64,000 nt of DNA from Sphingobium soli. GTDB taxonomy: Bacteria > Pseudomonadota > Alphaproteobacteria > Sphingomonadales > Sphingomonadaceae. A program made the position numbers and the translations under genes. Shown piece by piece: positions 53,636-63,648 of the stretch. Where the stretch lies: positions 248,001 through 312,000 of the forward strand of contig NZ_JAJGNP010000001.1 in assembly GCF_020782245.1 (NCBI RefSeq). The letters run 5' to 3'. Below the pieces are notes generated by a model. That model was not told the origin of the DNA and searched no databases. It worked only from the letters and a program-made list of their open reading frames with translations. Position 1 is the stretch's first letter. Every line of letters begins with the position of its first letter.

Positions 53636-54373
53636 TTATCCGCCAAGCCGGGCGTGCAGAAGAAATTCGATATTGCCCTGCGGACCGGTAATGGGACTTT
53701 GCGTCAGTCCCGCGACGGTCCATCCCTGCGCCGCTACCCAGTCCTGCACCTCCATGCAGACGCGGTCATGGATGGCGGGATCGCGCACGACTCCATTTTT
53801 GCCAACCTCCTCCCGGCGCGCTTCGAACTGCGGCTTGATGAGCGCGACGAGGTGCGCGCCGGGTCGGGCGAAGCCGATCGGCTTTTCCAGCACCTTGGCC
53901 AGGCTGATGAAGCTGGCATCGCACACGATGATATCGACTGGCTCTGGTATATGGGCATCGGTCAGGATGCGGGCGCTGGTCTGTTCATGGACGATGACGC
54001 GGTCGTCGCTGCGCAACTTCCAGGCGAGCTGGTTGGTCCCGCTGTCGACGGCATAGACCTTCGCGGCGCCGTGCGTCAGCAGAACGTCGGTAAAGCCGCC
54101 GGTAGACGATCCGACATCCATGGCCACAAAGCCGGTAACGTCGATGGCGAACGCCTCCAGCGCGTGGGCCAATTTGATGCCGCCGCGCGATACCCAGGGA
54201 TGATCGCGCCCGCGAAGGTCAAGCGCCGCGTCGGCCGGCACCTGCTGCCCCGCCTTTTCAACCTTGCGATCGCCCAGATAGACCAGGCCAGCCAGAATCA
54301 GCGCCTGCGCGCGCGCGCGGCTCTCGGCGAGCCCCGCATCCACAAGTAGCTGATCGGCCCGAACCTTGGCCAT
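53636..54373 (-). CDS. tlyA: TlyA-type rRNA 2'-O-methyltransferase
   Basis: This 245-residue protein has an N-terminal S4 domain (about 3-62; RADQLLVDAGLAESRARAQA) and an FtsJ-like SAM methyltransferase domain with FVAMDVGSSTGGFTDVLL and VALIKPQFE. TlyA methylates ribosomal RNA in actinobacteria; the alphaproteobacterial homologue is assigned by sequence. The start overlaps the stop of the DsbD-like gene (TGATG). Confidence 0.92.
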   Translation of the reverse strand: MAKVRADQLLVDAGLAESRARAQALILAGLVYLGDRKVEKAGQQVPADAALDLRGRDHPWVSRGGIKLAHALEAFAIDVTGFVAMDVGSSTGGFTDVLLTHGAAKVYAVDSGTNQLAWKLRSDDRVIVHEQTSARILTDAHIPEPVDIIVCDASFISLAKVLEKPIGFARPGAHLVALIKPQFEARREEVGKNGVVRDPAIHDRVCMEVQDWVAAQGWTVAGLTQSPITGPQGNIEFLLHARLGG

Positions 54374-56400
54374 CAGCGCACCAGCGCGGTAAGCGTGGCG
54401 GGCGTCAGCAGCTGCGGCAGCACAACGGCCTCCTTGCCCGGCGCATACCAGAGATAGAGCGGCACGCCCGACCGCCCCTGGCTTTCCAGGAAGCGGGTGA
54501 TGGCTGGATCAGCATTGGTCCAGTCGCCAACCATGACAGTGACGCCGGCCTTGTCGAACGCCGCGCGCACCTCCGCCCTGTCGATGGCGGCGGCCTCATT
54601 GGCCTTGCAGGTCAGGCACCAGTCGGCGGTGAAATAGAGGAAGACAGGCTTGTTCGCGGCCCGCAGCCCATCCAGTTTCTCGACAGCGAAAGCGACAGAA
54701 GTTGCGTTGTTTTCAGCCCGTACCGGGGCGGCTGAGGGCAAGGCGATCGCGGCCCCGGCCAGCAATGCCAGCGCGCCGATCCCGGCGATCAGACCGCCGC
54801 CCTTCCCGCCATGCTGGCGCGCGCCCAGCCACCAGAGCAGCAACGCCAGCAGCAACGCCGCGCCAAGGCCGATGGTCATGCCCGACACGCCGCGTTGCTG
54901 GCCCAGTAGCCAGGCAAGGCCCAGCGCCGTCAGGAACATCGGCACCGACAACAGCTTCTGGAACCGCCCCATCCAGGCGCCGGGGCGCGGCAGGCGGCTG
55001 CGCAGTGCCGGGATGTAGGCCAGCAGCAGGAAGGGGAGCGCAAGGCCGAGGCCAAGGCCTGCAAAGATGGCGAGCGCGGCGGCCAGCGGCAGCAGCAGAG
55101 CCGCGCCCATCGCAGCCGCCATGAATGGCCCGGTGCAAGGCGTCGCGACAAAGGCGACCAGCGCGCCGGTCCAGAACGCGCCCATCGTTCCGCCCTTGCC
55201 CGCCAGACCGTCTCCGCCGCCAAAAGGCCGCAGCTCGAAAAGGCCAGCAAGGTTGAAGGCAATGGCGCTGACGAGCAGTAGCAACGTCAGGATGATGCGC
55301 GGATCCTGTAACTGGAAGGCCCAGCCCACGGCATTGCCCGCAGCGCGCAGGGCCAGCAGCAGCCCTCCCAGCGCTAGACAGGTCAGGATTACACCCGCCG
55401 CATAGGCCAACGCCTCCCGCCGGACGCTGCGTTCGTCCCCGCCCGCCTTGGCCAAGCTCATCGCTTTGAGGCCCAGGATCGGGAAGACGCAAGGCATGAT
55501 GTTGAGCAGCAGGCCGCCGAGCAAGGCGCCTCCCAAGGCCGCCAATATGGCGCCGGCTTGCCCTTCAGGTTGCGGTTCTTCGACTGGCCCTGGAACAGCC
55601 GTCAGCAGGAAACCGACATGGTCGCCCGTCCGCAGCACCGCCTGCACTGGACCATCCTTGACGCCTTCACCCGCCGTCGTATCGATAACCATCTGGTTAT
55701 CCTTTCGGGTCACGCGTTGGTCGGCCGCATAGCGGATCAGTCCTTCGGTCAGCGCGAAGAGATGGACGTCCCGTGCCTCCGCCTCCATGGGCAAGGGGAT
55801 TGCCATGCGCAGCCGGCCGTCCTTGACCGTATAGCGCGCCTGCGATCCCAGCGGCCGCGGCAAGTGCATCCGCCAGGCGTCGAACCGCGTCCGCGACGCT
55901 GGCGCGACCGCGCCGTTGCCCGCGACCAGATCGAGCCGCAACGTTCCGCTTTCGGGCACGCACACCTTGTCTGTGCAGGCCAGCCATTGCGCCTTTGCCA
56001 CCACCGGCAGGCGCGTGCCCGGCGCCACATCGCCCGCGACCTTGAGGTTGGCGAGGATGGCATAAGGCCCTTCATAAACATGGTTCATCAGGCCCGAAAT
56101 CAGCAGCGTTTCAGGCACCGGATAGCGCAGCGGGCCAACCGTCACACCCCTGGGCAAGGTCCATTCCACGCTCATGCCAAGGCCCGCGTCGCCGGGATTT
56201 TCCCAATAGCCATGCCACCCCGATTCGGGGGTCATGGCAAAGGCGATGGTCGTTGCCCCACCGGGCGCGGGGCTGTCGCTTTCACTGTCCAGTTGCGCCG
56301 CGATATGGGCCGGACCGCCGCCGAACGCCCCCTGCGCCCATGCGACAGGATGGAGCGCCAGCAGCGCGAGCGTCATGACGATGACTTGAAAAATCCGCAT
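54373..56400 (-). CDS. DsbD/ScsB-type thiol:disulfide interchange protein
   Basis: This 675-residue protein starts with a signal sequence (MRIFQVIVMTLALLALHPVA), has an N-terminal DsbD-alpha-like periplasmic region (about 30-270; WLACTDKVCVPESGTL with two cysteines), eight membrane helices (about 290-550, MPCVFPILGLKAMSLAKAGG with the CcdA-type cysteine), and a C-terminal thioredoxin domain with WCLTCK. It carries electrons from cytoplasmic thioredoxin to periplasmic partners. The arrangement matches ScsB-like DsbD. Confidence 0.9.
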   Translation of the reverse strand: MRIFQVIVMTLALLALHPVAWAQGAFGGGPAHIAAQLDSESDSPAPGGATTIAFAMTPESGWHGYWENPGDAGLGMSVEWTLPRGVTVGPLRYPVPETLLISGLMNHVYEGPYAILANLKVAGDVAPGTRLPVVAKAQWLACTDKVCVPESGTLRLDLVAGNGAVAPASRTRFDAWRMHLPRPLGSQARYTVKDGRLRMAIPLPMEAEARDVHLFALTEGLIRYAADQRVTRKDNQMVIDTTAGEGVKDGPVQAVLRTGDHVGFLLTAVPGPVEEPQPEGQAGAILAALGGALLGGLLLNIMPCVFPILGLKAMSLAKAGGDERSVRREALAYAAGVILTCLALGGLLLALRAAGNAVGWAFQLQDPRIILTLLLLVSAIAFNLAGLFELRPFGGGDGLAGKGGTMGAFWTGALVAFVATPCTGPFMAAAMGAALLLPLAAALAIFAGLGLGLALPFLLLAYIPALRSRLPRPGAWMGRFQKLLSVPMFLTALGLAWLLGQQRGVSGMTIGLGAALLLALLLWWLGARQHGGKGGGLIAGIGALALLAGAAIALPSAAPVRAENNATSVAFAVEKLDGLRAANKPVFLYFTADWCLTCKANEAAAIDRAEVRAAFDKAGVTVMVGDWTNADPAITRFLESQGRSGVPLYLWYAPGKEAVVLPQLLTPATLTALVR

Positions 56401-56477
56401 CGGGCCTCTGGTCGGGTGGATGCTTGGGGGCTAGGTCGCTCCCCATCCGCCGTCAAGGCAAGAGAAGGTTCTAGCAT

Positions 56478-58139
56478 ATGTTCAAAAGAGTCGCCGCCGC
56501 TTTGTTGCTCGCCACCGCCATGCCCGTGATGGCCCAAAGCCCTGCTCCGGCACCGGCAAGCACAGCCCCCGCGACTCCGCCCAAGCTGATCGTCGCCATA
56601 TCCGTCGATCAGTTTTCTGCCGACCTGTTCAGCGAATATCGCCAATATTATGTCGGCGGCCTCAAGCGGCTGACCGAAGGCGCGGTTTTCCCGCGCGGCT
56701 ATCAGAGCCATGCCGCGACAGAGACCTGCCCCGGCCATTCGACCATCCTGACCGGCAGCCGGCCTTCGCGCACCGGGATCATCGCCAATAATTGGATCGA
56801 CCTGGGCACGGCGCGCGCCGACAAAACCGTCTATTGCGCGGAGGATGAAAGCCAGCCGGGCAGCAGCAGCGACAAATATGTCGCCTCGCCCATACACCTC
56901 AAGGTGCCGACACTGGGCGGCCGCATGAAGCTGGCCAATCCCGCGACCCGCGTCGTATCGATCGCCGGCAAGGATCGGGCCGCGATCATGATGGGCGGCC
57001 CGACGGCCGATCAGGTCTGGTGGCTGGGCGGTCCGCAGGGCTATGTCAGCTACAAGGGCATCGCGACGCCGCCGCTGGTCGCCAAGGTCAATGGCGCCAT
57101 GGCGCAGCGGCTGGCGCAGGCCAATCCCGGCTTCGAATTGCCGCAACAATGCGTGTCGAAGGATTTCGCGGTCCGGGCCGGCGACCGCAGCGTGGGCACC
57201 GGCCGATTTGCGCGCGACGCCGGCGATTATAATGCATTCCGCATTTCGCCCGAACAGGACGCGATGACGCTGGCCTTTGCCGCCGCCGCAATCGAAAATA
57301 TGGATCTTGGCAAGCAGGCGCAGACCGACATCATTTCGATCGGCCTGTCGGCGACCGACTATATCGGCCACAGCTATGGCACCGAGGGCACCGAAAGCTG
57401 CATCCAGGTGGCTCGGCTCGATCAGGAACTGGGCGCCTTCTTCGACCGGCTGGACAAGGACGGAATCGACTATGCGGTCGTGCTGACCGCCGATCATGGT
57501 GGCCACGACCTGCCAGAACGGCATCGGATGAACGCCATGCCGATGGAAAGCCGTGTCGATATCGCGCTGACTCCCAAGGCGCTGAATGCCACGATCGCGC
57601 AGCAGGTCGGCATGCCCGGTCGCACGCTGATCTGGGCCGATGGCGCGGCAGGCGACCTCTATTTCGACCGGGGACTGTCCGCTGCCGAGCGCGCTAAGGT
57701 CGAAGCCGCGACGCTGAGGCTGCTGCGCGCCCATCCGCAGGTGCAGGCGGTCTTCACCAAGGCCGAGATCGCCGCCACACCGTCACCCACCGGCCGCCCC
57801 GAAAATTGGAGCCTGATCCAGGAGGCGCGCGCCAGCTTTTATCCAGAGCGTTCCGGCGACCTGCTTGTGCTGCTCAAGCCCAATATCATGTCGATCCCCG
57901 AACGGGCGGTAATGGGCGCGGTGGCGACCCATGGATCGCCCTGGGACATGGACCGCCGCGTGCCAATCCTGTTCTGGCGCAAGGGGATGCGGCATTTCGA
58001 ACAGCCGCTGGGCGTGGAGACGGTGGACATCATGCCCAGCCTTGCCGCGCTGATCGGCCTGCCCGTGCCGAAGACCGAAATTGACGGTCGATGCCTCGAT
58101 CTGATCGCTGGCGACGGCGACAGCTGCGCGGCACACTGA
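56478..58139 (+). CDS. PafA/SPAP-type alkaline phosphatase
   Basis: This 553-residue exported phosphatase has a signal peptide (to about VMA-QS), metal aspartate D44 in AISVDQFSAD, and the nucleophilic Thr83 in ATETCPGHSTILTG. IIANNW and AGKDRAAIMMGG supply the phosphate-binding Asn, Lys and Arg. DYIGHSYG and LTADHGGHDLPE hold the second metal ligands. The layout matches PafA and Sphingomonas SPAP, which hydrolyse phosphomonoesters without calcium-type PhoX features. It is divergent from the DsbD-like gene. Confidence 0.92.
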   Translation: MFKRVAAALLLATAMPVMAQSPAPAPASTAPATPPKLIVAISVDQFSADLFSEYRQYYVGGLKRLTEGAVFPRGYQSHAATETCPGHSTILTGSRPSRTGIIANNWIDLGTARADKTVYCAEDESQPGSSSDKYVASPIHLKVPTLGGRMKLANPATRVVSIAGKDRAAIMMGGPTADQVWWLGGPQGYVSYKGIATPPLVAKVNGAMAQRLAQANPGFELPQQCVSKDFAVRAGDRSVGTGRFARDAGDYNAFRISPEQDAMTLAFAAAAIENMDLGKQAQTDIISIGLSATDYIGHSYGTEGTESCIQVARLDQELGAFFDRLDKDGIDYAVVLTADHGGHDLPERHRMNAMPMESRVDIALTPKALNATIAQQVGMPGRTLIWADGAAGDLYFDRGLSAAERAKVEAATLRLLRAHPQVQAVFTKAEIAATPSPTGRPENWSLIQEARASFYPERSGDLLVLLKPNIMSIPERAVMGAVATHGSPWDMDRRVPILFWRKGMRHFEQPLGVETVDIMPSLAALIGLPVPKTEIDGRCLDLIAGDGDSCAAH

Positions 58140-58155
58140 TTGATCTGTGGCCCGG

Positions 58156-59475
58156 TCAGCCGCCGCGCGCGGTCGACCGGGGCAGATGCAGGCAAATTTC
58201 CGCGCGCAGACCGCCGTCCGGCCGGTTCGCCAGCGTCAAATGGCCGCCCTCGACCGCCACCGCTTTCTGCACGATTGCCAGGCCCAGCCCCAGTCCACGC
58301 GTATTGCGCTGGCGCGCGTCATCCAGCCGGGAAAAAGGCCGCAACACTTCCTCCAGCCGCTCGCGCGGAATGCCCGGACCGTCATCATCGACGCGGATCA
58401 GAACCTCCTGCCCCTTGCGTAGCAGCGAAACGCGGGCGCGATCGCCATAATGGAGCGCGTTCTCGACAAGGTTGCGCACCGCCCGGCGCAAGGACAAGCC
58501 GCGCACCTCCATTTCCAGATGATCGGGGCCATCATAGCTGACGTCCTGACCATGGTCCTGAAAGGCATCGACCACCGTCGCGATGCTGACTGCGATGTCG
58601 GTGCGCACGACCGGTTCGGGGTCCTTTTCGCCCCCGAGGAACGCGAGCAGCGATTCCAGCATCGCTCCCATCTCCTCCAAGTCGTCGGCCATGGCATCGC
58701 GCGTCTCGTCATCCCGCACCCCTTCAAGCCGCAATTGCAGGCGCGCCAAGGGCGTGCGCAAGTCATGCCCAACCGCTGCCAGCGTTTCCGTCCGCTCGTT
58801 AATCAGGCGATGCATGCGCGCCTGCATGGCGTTGAACGCGCTGATGAGATTACGCACATCGGCGGTGCCCGCTTCCGGCACGATGACTTCGGACCCAAGG
58901 CCAATGCGATGAGTCGCATGCGTCAGGTCGCGCAGCGGTGCCAGCGTCCGGCGAATGAGGACCCATCCGGCAAGCAGCAGCGCCAGCACCGGGATCAGCG
59001 CCAGCCCCATGCGCCCAATGGTGAACGCCCATTTTCCGCCGCCATGCGGCATGCCGAAATAGAGCCAGCTGCCGTCGGCCAGCCGCAGCCCGCCATTAAT
59101 TTCGGAATGGCGACCGGGAGTCAGGCGCAACCAGAGCTGCGATCGTTCCAGACTGGGTTCCCAGGCAATGATCTGCCGGCGCATCCGTTCCAGCTCGGGC
59201 GACAGTGGCGGCGGAGGCGGCGCAGCGGGCGACCAGTGGACGTCGTAGCGATCAGTCGTCAGCTGGATGCCCAGCAGGCGGCGATCCTCCGGCGGCTGTT
59301 CGGTCAGCAGCTTGCGCGCGATGACCAGATGTTCCGCCAGGCGTCGCGCTTCGTCGTCCTGGAGATAAAGCTGGCTGGTCCGTTCGTAGATCAGCGTGCC
59401 GACGGCAAATTCCAGCAGCACGGTCAGCAGCAGGATCGCAAAGAGCCGTCCCAGCAGCCCGAGCGATCCGCGCAT
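58156..59475 (-). CDS. EnvZ-type sensor histidine kinase
   Basis: This 439-residue membrane kinase has two helices (about 8-28 and 165-185) around a periplasmic domain, a HAMP region, a HisKA domain with AAVGHDLRTPLARLQ, and HATPase motifs NALHYGD, DDDGPGIP and GLGLGLAIVQKAV. It pairs with the response regulator just upstream. The ATG at 59475 was chosen; a TTG at 59487 in a TTGA overlap would add four residues. The signal is not known. Confidence 0.94.
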   Translation of the reverse strand: MRGSLGLLGRLFAILLLTVLLEFAVGTLIYERTSQLYLQDDEARRLAEHLVIARKLLTEQPPEDRRLLGIQLTTDRYDVHWSPAAPPPPPLSPELERMRRQIIAWEPSLERSQLWLRLTPGRHSEINGGLRLADGSWLYFGMPHGGGKWAFTIGRMGLALIPVLALLLAGWVLIRRTLAPLRDLTHATHRIGLGSEVIVPEAGTADVRNLISAFNAMQARMHRLINERTETLAAVGHDLRTPLARLQLRLEGVRDDETRDAMADDLEEMGAMLESLLAFLGGEKDPEPVVRTDIAVSIATVVDAFQDHGQDVSYDGPDHLEMEVRGLSLRRAVRNLVENALHYGDRARVSLLRKGQEVLIRVDDDGPGIPRERLEEVLRPFSRLDDARQRNTRGLGLGLAIVQKAVAVEGGHLTLANRPDGGLRAEICLHLPRSTARGG

Positions 59476-59483
59476 ATGGAGTT

Positions 59484-60194
59484 TCAAGCGCGGCTGACTT
59501 CGGCGTTGAACATATAGCCGACGCCGCGAACGGTGGTGATCGGCGCGCCCTTGTCCTGCGTGCTGAGCTTGCGCCGGAGCCGGCTGACCAGCACGTCGAT
59601 GCTGCGGTCGCTGCTGTCGCCCATGCGGGTGCGCGACAGTTCGATCAGCCGTTCGCGCGCGATGACGCGCTGCGGATGGCTGAGAAAGCTGCACAGAAGG
59701 TCGAATTCAGCGCCGGTCAGGTCGACGATCGCCCCGGTCGGGGATCGCAGTTCGCGGCGGGGAAAGTTGACGGCCCAGCCGTCAAAATGCGCCTCGCTTT
59801 CGCGATGTTCGTCCGGCCCCCGCTCCACGCCCACGCGGCGCAGAATGGCGCGGATGCGCGCGATCAGTTCGCGGGTGCCAAAGGGCTTGGGCAGATAATC
59901 GTCAGCGCCCAGTTCAAGGCCGACGATACGGTCGGTTTCGCTGCCCCGGGCGCTGATGAAGATGATCGGCACGTCGCTCTTGCGCCGGATCTGGCGGCAC
60001 AGGTCTATCCCGTTTGTGCCCGGCAACATGACGTCCAGCACGACGAGGTCTACCGGGCCGGCGTCGAACGCCACCCACATTTCAGGGCCGGACGAGGCCG
60101 GGCGCACCTGATAGCCATGTTCCTGAAGCGCGCGGGCGGTGAGCGTCCGCAGCGGCGGATCGTCCTCGACCAGGATGATCGACGGAGCGGTCAT
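59484..60194 (-). CDS. OmpR family response regulator
   Basis: This 236-residue regulator has a receiver (about 5-120; IILVEDDPPLRTLTARALQE, LVVLDVMLPG, and KPFG) and an OmpR-type winged helix (about 140-230; TGAEFDLLCSFLSHPQRVIA, DVLVSRLRRKL, TVRGVGYMF). It is the partner of the histidine kinase that overlaps its stop region. Its C-terminal domain resembles the truncated regulator at 63771. Confidence 0.95.
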   Translation of the reverse strand: MTAPSIILVEDDPPLRTLTARALQEHGYQVRPASSGPEMWVAFDAGPVDLVVLDVMLPGTNGIDLCRQIRRKSDVPIIFISARGSETDRIVGLELGADDYLPKPFGTRELIARIRAILRRVGVERGPDEHRESEAHFDGWAVNFPRRELRSPTGAIVDLTGAEFDLLCSFLSHPQRVIARERLIELSRTRMGDSSDRSIDVLVSRLRRKLSTQDKGAPITTVRGVGYMFNAEVSRA

Positions 60195-60322
60195 GGATGC
60201 GGCTGCTTGGGCAAGGACATGACCGGGAAATAAGCGGCGGCGGATCGGCGGTCAACTGGCCCAAAGGGCAAGCCATGGACGATCATGGCGGCAGCAACAA
60301 TTTGTCACGTCCCGCACACCGC

Positions 60323-60358
60323 AAAGACCGGACCCGGCTGACCGGGCCCGGTCTTTTT
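60323..60358. terminator. Strong hairpin downstream of the porin gene
   Basis: AAAGACCGG (60323-60331) and CCGGTCTTT (60348-60356) pair, with an inner CCCGG/CCGGG stem and CTGA loop. TTTTT follows on the plus strand and TCTTT on the minus strand. It lies just past the end of the minus-strand porin gene. Confidence 0.75.
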
Positions 60359-60361
60359 ACG

Positions 60362-61189
60362 TTAGAAGGCCGCCGTCAAGGAAAAGACGATCTTGCCACG
60401 GGCGATGGAGGACCCATCGGCGTCCTGGAAATTGGGACGCAGATAATTTTCCTCGACACGCGCGATGTCGGTATCGACATAGGCGACACCGGCGGTCAGC
60501 GGCGTGCCGGGAATGGCGACATCAGCACCCACCAGCCAGTCGAGATATTTGCCGGTCGGCGCAATCGACGTGCCATTGGGACCCAGGCCGCTATTGCCCT
60601 TCGACCAGCCCAGATGCGCCTTGAGCGTGACCGGCGTATTGGGAAGCGAGCCACTCACGTCGCCCCAGACGTAGAAATTGTCATTCTTCTTGCCGGGGCG
60701 GAAGACCGTGCAGGCCGCATCGCTGCAGACTTTGCCCAAAGCCTGCTGCTTGGGCGCATAGGCGACCCCGACCAGGCCCTTGATCGGCCCGATCTGATGC
60801 GACAGCTTCACATAGGGTTCGGCGAAATCGGTGTCGTCGGCGCCCGACGGATACATGTACCAGGTCAGCCCGACGTCAAGCGTCGTGCCTTCGCCCAGCG
60901 GCACGGCATATCCTGCAAACAGGTCAAGTTCCATGTTCGCGCCGCCAAAGGTGCCCCATCCCGAAAGGTTGGATGCCCATGTGCCGGCGTAAGCGCCGCT
61001 TTCGTGCGAGACCGTGATCCCGCCCTGTACCGCCATGCTCTTGTCGGTCTGCGACACGCCACGGAAGCGATAATCGGAAACCAGGCCGACGCTGCCGGAT
61101 ACGGTGACGGGGCTGGTGGGCTCTTCCTGCGCGAAAGCCGGGGCGCTGGAAAGGAGCGCGAGGGCGGCACAGGCGATCTTGTAATTCAT
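60362..61189 (-). CDS. TorF family putative porin
   Basis: This 275-residue outer-membrane protein has a signal peptide (MNYKIACAALALLSSAPAFA), then GSVGLVSDYRFRGVSQTDKS, the opening motif of the TorF family (gcw_chp), and beta-strands to the terminal phenylalanine (GKIVFSLTAAF) expected for BAM recognition. Family members are predicted porins of sphingomonads and related bacteria. The ATG at 61189 has AGGGGA upstream. An AT-rich 61190-61340 leader precedes it. Confidence 0.9.
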   Translation of the reverse strand: MNYKIACAALALLSSAPAFAQEEPTSPVTVSGSVGLVSDYRFRGVSQTDKSMAVQGGITVSHESGAYAGTWASNLSGWGTFGGANMELDLFAGYAVPLGEGTTLDVGLTWYMYPSGADDTDFAEPYVKLSHQIGPIKGLVGVAYAPKQQALGKVCSDAACTVFRPGKKNDNFYVWGDVSGSLPNTPVTLKAHLGWSKGNSGLGPNGTSIAPTGKYLDWLVGADVAIPGTPLTAGVAYVDTDIARVEENYLRPNFQDADGSSIARGKIVFSLTAAF

Positions 61190-61384
61190 GAACATTCCCC
61201 TTTTACGTTGGAATGTTCCGTCCTGCATCCGCCGGTCCGGGGGTCTGTTTGGCGCCCCCGATATCAGCGGATGACGCTTCCCATACGCAATGCTGCTAAA
61301 ATATTAAACCCATTTTTGCCGCATCTGCGAAAGGAATGGTATTGCTGTTGCGCCGCTGCAACATTTTTAACGGCGCGCTCAACC

Positions 61385-61420
61385 AAAAAAGTCGCCGCGT
61401 TCGGGGAAGAACGCGGCGAC
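61385..61420 (-). terminator. Rho-independent terminator of the SulP gene
   Basis: GTCGCCGCGTTC (61391-61402) and GAACGCGGCGAC (61409-61420) form a perfect 12-bp stem with a 6-base loop. On the minus strand it is followed by six T residues, about 30 bases after the SulP stop. Confidence 0.95.
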
Positions 61421-61449
61421 CCGGGAGCGTCGCCTGAGGGGGTTCAAGC

Positions 61450-62946
61450 TCAGGCGGCGAACTGGCGCATCTTGCCGGTGGCGCCGAACAGTTCGACCGG
61501 CTCGCCGGCCTTGCGACGACGCTCGACCCATTCGCGCACCATTTCCGCGCAGGTATGGTCGATATGGGCCAGACGTTCGACATTGAGGATGATGAGGCCC
61601 GCGGCCGGCAGCGATTCCAGCCTGGCCGAAAGCCTGGGCAGGTTGAGGAAGGTCGCCGTACCGCGCAGGGCGATTTCATGCGCCTCGCCCCGACTTTCCT
61701 CTTCGACCTTGAGGCCCAGCTTGCGCGCCTGGGGCAGAAGTTCCAGCAACGACAGGCCGATGCCGACCAGAACGCCGGTGAGCAGGTCGGTCGCCACCAC
61801 GCAGATCAGCGTCGCGGCCCACACGATGGCCGGCAGCGGGCCATACAGGTGGAAGAGATGCTTCACATGCGCGACGCTGACGAGCCTGACGCCGGTGATG
61901 ACGAGGATGCCCGCCAGTGCCGCCATCGGAATTTCCCGCAGCAGCCAGGGCAGCAACGCAACGAAGGCCAGGATCCAGATGCCGTGCAAAATGGTCGACA
62001 GGCGAGTCTTGGCTCCGGCCTGCACATTGGCGGACGACCGAACGATCACGCCGGTCATCGGCAGCGCGCCGGCAAAACCGCAAAGCAAATTGCCAACGCC
62101 CTGCGCGCTCAGTTCCTTGTTATAATTGGTGCGCACGCCATCATGCATGCGGTCTACGGCGGCAGCTGACAGCAATGTTTCGGCGCTGGCGATGAAGGCG
62201 ATGGCGATGGCCGTGGTGATTACGGCGGGGTTGAGCAGCTGCGCCATCAGCCCGGCTTCAGGCGGGGTGATGGCGGAAAGGATCGATTCGGGCACGACGA
62301 CGCGGGCGACAGGAAGGCCGAGCGCAAAGGCCACCAGCGTCCCCAACACGACGCCGACCAGCGCGCCGGGCACCAGCTTCATCGACGCGGGGCGGAATTT
62401 TTCCCACCCGAGCATACCCAGGATAGTCACAAGACCTACAGCGAAGGCAGTGGCGGCATCCTGATTGGTGAGGCCCAGCAACTGGCCGGGCATCGCCATC
62501 AGGTTGGACAGACCGCTCGACAGCGGCTTGTCATCGAACAGGACATGGAACTGGCCAACAACGATGAGAACGCCGATGCCCGCCAGCATGCCATGGACGA
62601 CAGCCGGCGAAATGGCCCGAAACCAGCCGCCGACCCGCGCGACGCCAGCGATAACCTGAATAGCGCCGGCCAGGATCAGGATCGGGCCGAGCGCGGACAG
62701 GCCTTGTTCGCGCACAATTTCGAACACGATGACGGCAAGGCCCGCCGCAGGCCCGCTGACCTGAAGTGGCGACCCGGCAAACAGGCCGACGATGATGCCG
62801 CCGATGATACCAGTGATCAGGCCCTTTTCCGGAGGCACGCCCGACGCGACGGCAATGCCCATGCAAAGCGGCATCGCCACGAGGAATACCACGATGGAAG
62901 CGGTGAAGTCGCGACTGAAAGAGCCGCCGGATAGAGCCTTGAGCAT
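61450..62946 (-). CDS. SulP family anion transporter with STAS domain
   Basis: This 498-residue protein has 12-14 membrane helices of the SulP family (FLVAMPLCMGIAVASGVPPE, GSPLQVSGPAAGLAVIVFEI) and a C-terminal STAS domain (about 400-495; IILNVERLAHIDHTCAEMVR). Its gene follows the carbonic anhydrase after a 3-base gap, which suggests bicarbonate rather than sulfate transport, as in BicA-like proteins. This remains inference. Confidence 0.9.
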   Translation of the reverse strand: MLKALSGGSFSRDFTASIVVFLVAMPLCMGIAVASGVPPEKGLITGIIGGIIVGLFAGSPLQVSGPAAGLAVIVFEIVREQGLSALGPILILAGAIQVIAGVARVGGWFRAISPAVVHGMLAGIGVLIVVGQFHVLFDDKPLSSGLSNLMAMPGQLLGLTNQDAATAFAVGLVTILGMLGWEKFRPASMKLVPGALVGVVLGTLVAFALGLPVARVVVPESILSAITPPEAGLMAQLLNPAVITTAIAIAFIASAETLLSAAAVDRMHDGVRTNYNKELSAQGVGNLLCGFAGALPMTGVIVRSSANVQAGAKTRLSTILHGIWILAFVALLPWLLREIPMAALAGILVITGVRLVSVAHVKHLFHLYGPLPAIVWAATLICVVATDLLTGVLVGIGLSLLELLPQARKLGLKVEEESRGEAHEIALRGTATFLNLPRLSARLESLPAAGLIILNVERLAHIDHTCAEMVREWVERRRKAGEPVELFGATGKMRQFAA

Positions 62947-62949
62947 GGG

Positions 62950-63648
62950 TTACTCCGCAGCTTGCGCGAGGGGTTCGCCGCCGGCGAGGCGACGACCGTG
63001 CGGCAGCGCCACAGGCATTTTCTGCCCTTCGCGCAGCGGCATGAAGCGGTTGGTTTCGCCGTCAAGGCCGAGCACCTGGCCGGCATGGATGTCGACATAC
63101 CAGCCATGCAGCGCGATATCGCCGCGCGCAATGCCCGACGCGACCGAAGGATGCGTGCGCAGATGGGCGAGTTGAACGATGACATTTTCCAGCGCCATGT
63201 TGCGCAGCTTTTCCGCATCGCTGATGTCGCCGGGATAGCTGTCGCGACAGACCTTCTGCGCGGCGTGGCTGTGACGCAGCCAAGCAGCCACATTGGGCAT
63301 CGACGTCAGATCGGCGTCGGTCGCCAGCGCCTTCATCGCGCCGCAATCGCTATGGCCACAGACGATGATGTCGCGAACACCCAGCACCATCACGGCAAAT
63401 TCGACAGTGGCGGTAACGCCGCCCAACTGGCTGGCATGGGGCGGGACAATGTTGCCGGCGTTGCGGCAAACGAACAGATCGCCGGGCTGCGCCTGCATGA
63501 TATGTTCGGGAACGATGCGCGAATCAGCGCAGGAAATCATCAGCGCCTTGGGGCTTTGCCCATGGCTCGCCAGTTGATTATACAGCGCGCTTTCGTTGGG
63601 AAACACATGCGTTTCGAAGCTGAAAACGCGACCGATAAGCTCATTCAT
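62950..63648 (-). CDS. Beta-class carbonic anhydrase
   Basis: This 232-residue enzyme interconverts CO2 and bicarbonate. The zinc ligands are C40 (ISCADSR, with D42-R44), H99 and C102 (IVCGHSDCGAM). The GDLFVCRNAGNIVPP and EFAVMVLGVRD blocks are typical. GAGGATA precedes the ATG. It is cotranscribed with the SulP gene and lies downstream of an OmpR-type regulator. Confidence 0.96.
   Translation of the reverse strand: MNELIGRVFSFETHVFPNESALYNQLASHGQSPKALMISCADSRIVPEHIMQAQPGDLFVCRNAGNIVPPHASQLGGVTATVEFAVMVLGVRDIIVCGHSDCGAMKALATDADLTSMPNVAAWLRHSHAAQKVCRDSYPGDISDAEKLRNMALENVIVQLAHLRTHPSVASGIARGDIALHGWYVDIHAGQVLGLDGETNRFMPLREGQKMPVALPHGRRLAGGEPLAQAAE

Noticed and set aside
60197-62125. 642-residue plus-strand open frame opposite the porin and SulP genes
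   Set aside because: The minus-strand genes have signal peptide, family motifs and terminators; the plus-strand product is composition-driven with no recognisable domain.
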